Shown here: positions 6,809 to 10,938 of the stretch, in pieces
Position numbering within the stretch: the stretch's first letter is position 1
How the letters are laid out: each line of letters opens with the position of its first letter
Assembly: GCA_964570285.1 (NCBI GenBank)
Contig: CAZMXP010000089.1
Coordinates: 1-10,938 of the forward strand
Reading direction: 5' to 3'
Length of the DNA stretch: 10,938 nt
Source: CAZMXP01 sp964570285
GTDB lineage: Bacteria; Planctomycetota; PLA2
Program-made: the position numbers and the translations under genes
Notes under the pieces: generated by a model
The model's input: only the letters and a program-made list of their open reading frames with translations
Told to the model about the DNA's origin: nothing
Database searches by the model: none

Positions 6809-6814
6809 TTCCTC
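6809..6814 (-). promoter_or_regulatory. Ribosome binding site of the first PEP-CTERM gene
   Basis: On the minus strand this reads GAGGAA and is followed by six bases (ACCACC) and then GTG. It decides the start at 6802, which also places the signal peptide at the very N-terminus. Confidence 0.7.
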
Positions 6815-6930
6815 GGTCCCGCACCCTTCGCATCCCCGATGCCAATCCGTCCCCCGCGGCGGCGGCCCGCGTCCTCGCCCCGCGCCCCCGCGCCCCCCGA
6901 GAGGCGCGCCAGCCCCCCGGCGCGCCGAAT

Positions 6931-6963
6931 GCAACGGTTATTTATTTGTCAAGCGGCAACGGT
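6931..6963 (-). promoter_or_regulatory. Probable promoter region with GCAACGGT repeat
   Basis: This is the most AT-rich patch in the neighbourhood. On the minus strand TTGACA (6952 to 6947) is a perfect -35 match and runs into AATAAATAAC, but no good -10 hexamer follows at 16-18 bases, so the exact promoter is unclear. Two direct copies of GCAACGGT on the plus strand, at 6931-6938 and 6956-6963, flank the TTGACA and start 25 bases apart, which would suit a regulator binding on the same face of the helix. The gap upstream of the first PEP-CTERM gene spans 6803-7051; the rest of it holds GC-rich sequence and two hairpins listed separately. Confidence 0.4.
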
Positions 6964-6976
6964 CCCGGAACGGGAC
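6962..6976. repeat. Small perfect hairpin GTCCCG-GAA-CGGGAC
   Basis: Six paired bases around a three-base loop. It lies between the pit-side hairpin (6994-7021) and the probable promoter of the first PEP-CTERM gene, so it may add to termination of the pit transcript or act as an operator. It partly overlaps the second GCAACGGT copy. Confidence 0.4.
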
Positions 6977-6993
6977 GTCGCATCCGCGCAACA

Positions 6994-7021
6994 TCCGGGG
7001 GCCGCGGGGGGTGCCCCCGGA
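6994..7021 (-). terminator. Probable terminator hairpin after pit
   Basis: Nine paired bases (6994-7002 with 7013-7021) enclose a ten-base GC-rich loop. It starts 30 bases after the pit stop codon on the minus strand. No T-run follows, so if it terminates transcription it does so as a bare strong hairpin or with Rho. Confidence 0.5.
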
Positions 7022-7051
7022 CCCCCCACCCATCGCCCCGCGGCGGCGGCG

Positions 7052-8053
7052 CTATTCGAGCCCGCAGAGCCGCAGCAGCCACCACGAGACCACCGCGATG
7101 AGCGCCGCGGCGGGGATCGTGAGGATCCACGCCCAGACGACGCGGCCCGCGACGCCCCACTTCACCGCCCGGATGCCGCGCGTGGTGCCGACGCCGACGA
7201 TCGCGCCCGTGATCACGTGCGTCGTCGAGACCGGGATGCCGAAGGCGGTCGCCGCATAGAGCGTGACGGCGCCGCCCGTCTCGGCGGCGAAGCCGTGCAC
7301 CGGCTGCAGCTTGCAGATCTTCTGGCCCATCGTCTTGACGATGCGCCAGCCGCCCGCCATCGTGCCGAGCGCGATCGCCGCGTGGCAGGTGATGACGACC
7401 CAGAACGGGACGCCGCTGGCCGCGGGCAGCGTGCCGGAGGTGATCAGCACCATCAGGATGATGCCCATCGTCTTCTGCGCGTCGTTGCCGCCGTGGCCGA
7501 GGCTGTAGGCGGCGGCGGAGGCGAGCTGGAGCCGGCGGAAGAGCGAGGAGACCCGGCTCGGGGCGCTCCTCCGGAAGGTCCAGTAGGTGGCGATCATCAG
7601 CAGGAAGCCGACCGTGAGGCCGAGCAGCGGGGCGATAAGGATGAAGACGAGGATCTTCCAGATGCCGCTCGCGATGAGCACGGAGGGGCCCGCGTGCGCG
7701 AGCGCCGCGCCGGCGATGCCGCCGACGAGCGCGTGCGACGAGCTCGACGGGATGCCGCCGTACCAGGTGATGAGGTTCCACGCGATCGCGCCGGTGAGCC
7801 CCGCGGCGACGACGCCGAGCGTCACCGCGGTCGGGTCGACGACGCCCTTGCCGATCGTCGTGGCCACCTTCAGGCTGAAGACGAGGAACGCGATGAAGTT
7901 GAAGAAGGCCGCCCAGGCGACGGCCCAGCGCGGAGAGAGCACGCGCGTCGAGACGACCGTCGCGATGGAGTTCGCCGCGTCGTGGAACCCGTTGACGAAG
8001 TCGAAGACCAGCGCGAGCCCGATGATGGACCAGACGACGACCGGATCAGGCAT
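7052..8053 (-). CDS. pit: PiT-family inorganic phosphate transporter
   Basis: Inner-membrane, low-affinity phosphate permease of the PiT family, which moves metal-phosphate or phosphate with a cation. The 333-residue product shows the internal inverted repeat of the family: NGFHDAANS at 21-29 with GIPSSSSHA at 100-108 in the first half, and GHGGNDAQK at 186-194 with GIPVSTTH at 272-279 in the second half. About eight to ten hydrophobic membrane segments surround these, and a basic cytoplasmic loop (RRSAPSRVSSLFRR, about 161-174) separates the halves. The ATG at 8053 overlaps the end of the upstream DUF47 gene by 8 bases, so the two are co-transcribed and probably translationally coupled. Length and motifs are normal, and I see no damage. 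Confidence 0.95.
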   Translation of the reverse strand: MPDPVVVWSIIGLALVFDFVNGFHDAANSIATVVSTRVLSPRWAVAWAAFFNFIAFLVFSLKVATTIGKGVVDPTAVTLGVVAAGLTGAIAWNLITWYGGIPSSSSHALVGGIAGAALAHAGPSVLIASGIWKILVFILIAPLLGLTVGFLLMIATYWTFRRSAPSRVSSLFRRLQLASAAAYSLGHGGNDAQKTMGIILMVLITSGTLPAASGVPFWVVITCHAAIALGTMAGGWRIVKTMGQKICKLQPVHGFAAETGGAVTLYAATAFGIPVSTTHVITGAIVGVGTTRGIRAVKWGVAGRVVWAWILTIPAAALIAVVSWWLLRLCGLE

Positions 8054-8669
8054 TCTTGAGGATGATCCCCTCGATGACGTTCGCCGCGTCCTCGCACCGG
8101 TCGGAGGCGGTCTCGAGGTCGTAGTAGATGTCCTTCCACTTGATGATGTCGCGCGGGTCGGTCGCGTTGTCGAAGAGCGCCGCGAGCGCGTGCTGCTGCG
8201 CGCGGTCCGCCTGGTTCTCCTGGTCGTGGATGCCGCGGCCGATCCGCAGCACGTCCTCCACCATCCGCGGCGTGCGCAGGAAGGCGACCATCTCGAGCAG
8301 CAGCCTCGTCGCCTCGACGATGCAGCGCGACAGCCGCACGGCGTCCTCGCCCGGCCGCGCCACCTTGTAGAGGAAGATCCGGTTCGCGGTGGTGTCGATG
8401 AGGTCGAGGATGTCGTCGAGGCGCGAGGCGAGCTCGTGGATGTCCTCGCGGTCGAAGGGGGTGATGAACGTCCGGTTCAGGCGCGCCATCACCTCGTGGG
8501 TGATGACGTCGCCCTCGTGCTCGACGTCCTTGATCCGCGCGGTGCGCGCCTCGACGTCGTCGAACCGCTCGACCAGCGCGGCGAGCTGCAGCGCCCCCTC
8601 GTGGACGCGCTCCACGAGCTTCTCGAACAAATCGAAGAACCCCTCGTCCCGGGGGATGAGTCTGAACAT
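8046..8669 (-). CDS. DUF47 / PhoU-like accessory protein of the phosphate transporter
   Basis: Cytoplasmic all-helical protein of the DUF47 family, distantly related to PhoU, whose genes commonly sit directly ahead of pit genes and are thought to control or assist the transporter. The 207-residue length and motifs fit: EHEGD at 50-54, TFITPFDREDI at 67-77, the acidic helix LDDILDLIDTTANR around 84-97, ENQADR at 151-156, and WKDIYYDLETASDRCEDAAN around 178-196. Repeated acidic E/D triplets are in keeping with the metal sites seen in PhoU-type proteins. The start is firm: GGAGGAGG at 8673-8680 precedes ATG 8669. The gene overlaps pit by 8 bases. The thioredoxin-like gene lies 64 bases upstream on the same strand. 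Confidence 0.92.
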   Translation of the reverse strand: MFRLIPRDEGFFDLFEKLVERVHEGALQLAALVERFDDVEARTARIKDVEHEGDVITHEVMARLNRTFITPFDREDIHELASRLDDILDLIDTTANRIFLYKVARPGEDAVRLSRCIVEATRLLLEMVAFLRTPRMVEDVLRIGRGIHDQENQADRAQQHALAALFDNATDPRDIIKWKDIYYDLETASDRCEDAANVIEGIILKNA

Positions 8670-8691
8670 GCGCCTCCTCCGAACCGGCGGG

Positions 8692-8697
8692 ATCGTA
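8692..8697 (-). promoter_or_regulatory. Possible -10 hexamer ahead of the DUF47 gene
   Basis: TACGAT on the minus strand matches the -10 consensus at four or five positions and lies about 22 bases before the DUF47 start. The upstream sequence is GC-rich (with a G5C6 run near 8704-8713) and gives no -35 match, so this is only a weak indication that DUF47-pit have their own promoter. Confidence 0.2.
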
Positions 8698-8733
8698 CCG
8701 GAGGGGGCCCCCCGGCGCGACCCCCGATTCCGG

Positions 8734-10005
8734 CTACCGGAGCGCGCTCTTCAGCCACGCGGCCATCTCGCCGGGCCGCTGGAAGCCCGCCAGCCGCGCG
8801 ACCTCGGTGCCGTCGTTCTCGAGGAGGATCAGCGTGGGCGTGCCGTCGACGCCGTACTTCGCCGCCTCCGCCGATCCCCGCTGGAAGGCGATCTTCGCGA
8901 AGACGAACCGCCGCGCGAGCTGCACGACCTCGCGGTCGCGGTAGGTGAAGCGGTTCATGCGGTCGCACCAGACGCAGTCGGGCGCGGCGAAGTCGAGCAC
9001 GAGCCGCTTGTTGACCGTGGGCGACGCCGCGATATCGAGCGCGTACTGGATCGTCCGGCCCGCGAGCCAGTCGATCTCCTGGCCGTCGCCCGCCTTCGGC
9101 CGGAGCGGGTCGAGCTTGAGCTGCTGCTCCTCCGGCGTCTGCCGCGCGCGGGCGACCTTCGTGAAGAACTCCCCCTCGCTCTCCCTCGCGCCCCTCACGA
9201 GCAGCGTCACGCTGCGCCCCGCCGGGTCGATCGCCTTCACCTCGACGGTGGTCTTCTGGTCCTGCGACCACGACGGGAAGACCATCGCGCGGATCGAGTC
9301 CCCGGAGAGCAGGTCGCCCTTCGCGACCGTCTCCGGCCGGACGATCCACGCGTCCCCCGTCGTGAACTGCCCGTCGCTGTCGTCGTCCACGACCGCGACG
9401 ACGTGCGCGGTCCCGCCGAGGGAGACCGAGCCCTCGCGCCAGCCGTCGCGCTCCACCTGCACCGTCTTCGGCCGCGCGTCCCCCTCCGTGATGTAGTAGA
9501 GCACGCACGAGTAGGGCTCCACGGCGTCGACGCCGTCCACCGAGTAGGGCAGCGTCAGCCGCAGGTCGAGGAACTCGACCAGCTTCGCGCCGTTCGAGTA
9601 GACCGTCCGCACGTTGCCGCGCACCGGCGCGCCGTCGTTGGTCAGGTCGAGGTCCCGGTCGCGGTCGAGGTGGAGCAGGTCCCAGAGCGTCGAGCCCGGG
9701 CTCTTGTCGAGCGCCGCGTAGAACGGGATGCCCTTCGTCTCGCCGAGCGCCACGCGGAACCAGACCGGGTCCTTCGCCTCGAACCGGGGTATCTCGACGA
9801 GGAAGCGCGGCACCGTCGTCTCGACGAGCAGCGGCCTGGGGCTGCCGTAGCCGAGGGCGGCCCCCTCCTCGGGCACCTTCCCCATCAGCTCCACCCTGAC
9901 TTCGCGCTCGGCCTCCGGCGGATTCTTGGGGGGCTCGGGGGGATTCTCCCCGATGCCGAGCGAGGCGACCAGCAGGAGCGGCAGGAGGGGGCGGATCATC
10001 GTCAT
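8734..10005 (-). CDS. Secreted protein with C-terminal thioredoxin fold and EF-hand-like loops
   Basis: Predicted exported protein of 423 residues. The N-terminus is a signal peptide (MTMIRPLLPLLLVASLGIG) followed by a Pro/Glu linker (NPPEPPKNPPE). About residues 35-310 form a beta-rich region I do not recognise. It contains two Asp-rich loops: DRDRDLDLTND at 114-124, and DDDSDGQFTTGD at 207-218, which fits the DxDxDG EF-hand loop pattern. The C-terminal 100 residues are a thioredoxin-like domain: LDFAAPDC, the CVWC active site (Cys344, Cys347), and GTPTLILLENDG with cis-proline Pro390. The CxxC and cis-Pro suggest disulfide reductase or isomerase activity outside the cytoplasm; substrate and partner are unknown. 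GAGG at 10010-10013 favours ATG 10005; an ATG at 9999 would shorten it by two residues. It may be the first gene of an operon with DUF47 and pit. Confidence 0.85.
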   Translation of the reverse strand: MTMIRPLLPLLLVASLGIGENPPEPPKNPPEAEREVRVELMGKVPEEGAALGYGSPRPLLVETTVPRFLVEIPRFEAKDPVWFRVALGETKGIPFYAALDKSPGSTLWDLLHLDRDRDLDLTNDGAPVRGNVRTVYSNGAKLVEFLDLRLTLPYSVDGVDAVEPYSCVLYYITEGDARPKTVQVERDGWREGSVSLGGTAHVVAVVDDDSDGQFTTGDAWIVRPETVAKGDLLSGDSIRAMVFPSWSQDQKTTVEVKAIDPAGRSVTLLVRGARESEGEFFTKVARARQTPEEQQLKLDPLRPKAGDGQEIDWLAGRTIQYALDIAASPTVNKRLVLDFAAPDCVWCDRMNRFTYRDREVVQLARRFVFAKIAFQRGSAEAAKYGVDGTPTLILLENDGTEVARLAGFQRPGEMAAWLKSALR

Positions 10006-10100
10006 GGGACCTCGCTCCCAGTGTAAACGCGCGGCTCCGGATGATGCATTCGATGGACATTCCCGTGTCGCGCGCGAAGGGAGCGTCCCATTCCGGGGCG

Positions 10101-10119
10101 ATGGGCCCTTCGGGCCCGT
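10101..10119 (+). repeat. GC-rich hairpin in the leader of the second PEP-CTERM gene
   Basis: GGGCCC (10103-10108) and GGGCCC (10112-10117) pair perfectly around the loop TTC, and the outer A-T and T-G pairs extend the stem. It lies 36 bases ahead of the ribosome binding site. It could be a transcription attenuator, a leader-stabilising structure or chance in GC-rich DNA. Confidence 0.45.
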
Positions 10120-10155
10120 TGCGCCGCGTCGCGGACCTCCGTACCCTCGCCCCTC

Positions 10156-10162
10156 GAGGTGA
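10156..10162 (+). promoter_or_regulatory. Ribosome binding site of the second PEP-CTERM gene
   Basis: GAGGTGA, complementary to the 16S rRNA tail, sits four bases before ATG 10167. It decides that start against an in-frame ATG at 10041, whose extra residues would come ahead of the signal peptide. Confidence 0.75.
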
Positions 10163-10166
10163 CCCC

Positions 10167-10868
10167 ATGCTCGTTCGCAACACGCTGTTCGCTTCGCTGC
10201 TGTCGCTCCTCTCCTTCGCCGCCGCCGCCCGCGCCGACACGATCGTCATCGACCCGGACGAGGCCGGCATCAGTGACGGCGACAATATCGCGAACTTCTG
10301 GGCAGGGATCGGCGTGACGCTCTCGCCGTTCGGGGGGCTTCCTTCCTCCTCCGCCGTCATCGCGCTGCCCTTCGGGGGGGCCATCACCGGCACGCGCGTC
10401 TTCGGCTGGGACAACGGGCTTGGCGGCGACCAGCACTGGGGGCGCGGGGAGTCGCCCGCGTTCGACGTGACCCTCTCGGGATTTCTCGCGCGCGAGGTCT
10501 CGATCGAATTCGATACCGACGGCGCGATCCAGCTCGAGGCGTTCGGGAGCGGCGGCTCCCTCGGCGTCGTCTTCGCGCCCGGCGGCACCCCGATCGTCTT
10601 CACGAGCGCGTCCAACGACATCCTCTGGTTCCGCGTGACGATCACGCAGGCGAGCGACTTCGGCACCCTCGACCGCCTCGTCATCACGTTCGACCGCGCT
10701 TCGCGGACGACATCCTCCCCGGTGCCCGAGCCGGCGACGCTGCTGCTCGTGCTCGCGGCGGGCCTGCCGGCGCTGCTGCGCCGCGGGCGCGGGGTCTCCG
10801 GGAGCCGTCGCCGCGACCGAGGCGACAGTGCGATCGGAGGAGGGGCGGCGCTCCGCGTCATCCCCTAG
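10167..10868 (+). CDS. PEP-CTERM sorting domain protein with extended C-terminus
   Basis: Secreted protein of 233 residues with no enzymatic motif that I recognise. A signal peptide covers about residues 1-23 (LVRNTLFASLLSLLSFAAAA, probable cut after Ala-Arg-Ala). The body looks like a small beta-sandwich, with FWAGIGVTLSPFGG near 45-60 and an FGTLDRLVITFD strand near 165-178, a pattern often met in PEP-CTERM surface proteins. The sorting tail begins with VPEP at 186-189, then LLLVLAAGLPALL and RRGRG. Normally such proteins end there, but this frame continues for 24 more residues (VSGSRRRDRG and on to LRVIP). The tail could reflect loss of the original stop by mutation. It is divergent from the thioredoxin-like gene and not related in sequence to the other PEP-CTERM protein beyond its two ends. 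No cysteine is present, so it is not a thioredoxin substrate by itself. Confidence 0.83.
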   Translation: MLVRNTLFASLLSLLSFAAAARADTIVIDPDEAGISDGDNIANFWAGIGVTLSPFGGLPSSSAVIALPFGGAITGTRVFGWDNGLGGDQHWGRGESPAFDVTLSGFLAREVSIEFDTDGAIQLEAFGSGGSLGVVFAPGGTPIVFTSASNDILWFRVTITQASDFGTLDRLVITFDRASRTTSSPVPEPATLLLVLAAGLPALLRRGRGVSGSRRRDRGDSAIGGGAALRVIP

Positions 10869-10888
10869 GAGTTCGTCCGACGACCAGC

Positions 10889-10901
10889 GGGGCTTCGCCC
10901 C
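10889..10901 (+). terminator. Weak terminator-like hairpin after the second PEP-CTERM gene
   Basis: GGGGC and GCCCC pair around the loop TTC, 20 bases after the stop codon. There is no T-run, so termination is uncertain. The remaining bases to the window end show no further feature. Confidence 0.3.
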
Positions 10902-10938
10902 AGCCCAACGCGGCATGGGGAGGGCAGCGGCTCCGGTC

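Larger units (their letters stand above)
10006..10166. promoter_or_regulatory. Divergent intergenic region between the thioredoxin-like and second PEP-CTERM genes
   Basis: This 161-base gap must hold promoters for both directions. On the minus strand TACACT (10025 to 10020) is a possible -10 for the thioredoxin-like gene, without a good -35. On the plus side the leader contains a strong hairpin at 10101-10119. I could not identify a convincing plus-strand promoter or a sigma-54 type -24/-12 element. Confidence 0.4.

Noticed and set aside
6803..6934. N-terminal extension of the first PEP-CTERM protein to an ATG at 6934
   Set aside because: It would bury the signal peptide behind a Gly/Arg/Pro-rich stretch; the GTG at 6802 has a good ribosome binding site.
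6263..8059. Plus-strand open frame of 598 residues across the PEP-CTERM gene and pit
   Set aside because: It runs through two genes and an intergenic region with terminators; the translation is made of repeated R/E/D/A/V stretches typical of a GC-rich shadow frame.
8489..10861. Minus-strand open frame of 790 residues spanning the thioredoxin-like gene and the second PEP-CTERM gene
   Set aside because: It overlaps real genes in another frame and lacks any domain; the thioredoxin motifs are in the other minus-strand frame.

Overview
The window reads as a piece of a chromosome from a very GC-rich, diderm bacterium, most likely a planctomycete or a close relative. This is an inference from three things: an LptB-type ATPase, which implies LPS-type outer-membrane lipid export; two secreted proteins with PEP-CTERM sorting tails; and a signal peptidase I carrying a large insertion of a kind I associate with planctomycete LepB proteins. 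No rRNA, tRNA, CRISPR array, transposase or phage gene was seen.

Layout. (1) 2-3300, plus strand: the end-truncated lepA (translation factor EF-4) overlaps a large signal peptidase I gene by 4 nt (GTGA). (2) 3301-3628: the only gene-free stretch over 300 bases. It holds two perfect TTATNCACA DnaA-box matches at its two ends, several palindromes and six GCAAC/GTTGC motifs. (3) 3629-6093, plus strand: lptB, etfB and etfA, tightly spaced (18-nt gap, then 1-nt overlap), probably one operon. (4) 6094-6124: an imperfect hairpin exactly fills the gap between two convergent stop codons. (5) 6125-10005, minus strand: a PEP-CTERM protein, then (reading on the minus strand from the right) a secreted thioredoxin-fold protein, a DUF47/PhoU-like protein and a PiT phosphate transporter; the last two overlap by 8 nt. 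(6) 10006-10166: a divergent promoter region. (7) 10167-10868, plus strand: a second PEP-CTERM protein with an unusual C-terminal tail, then 70 bases to the window end.

How they work together. Most genes are housekeeping: ribosome function and protein export (lepA-lepB), outer-membrane lipid export (lptB), electron transfer from acyl-CoA or related dehydrogenases to the quinone pool (etfBA), and low-affinity phosphate uptake with its accessory protein. The two PEP-CTERM proteins would be processed by an exosortase that lies outside this window. No new defence or mobile system was found. The least explained parts are the 3301-3628 intergenic region, the insertion in the signal peptidase, the hairpin at 6094-6124, and the N-terminal half of the secreted thioredoxin-like protein.
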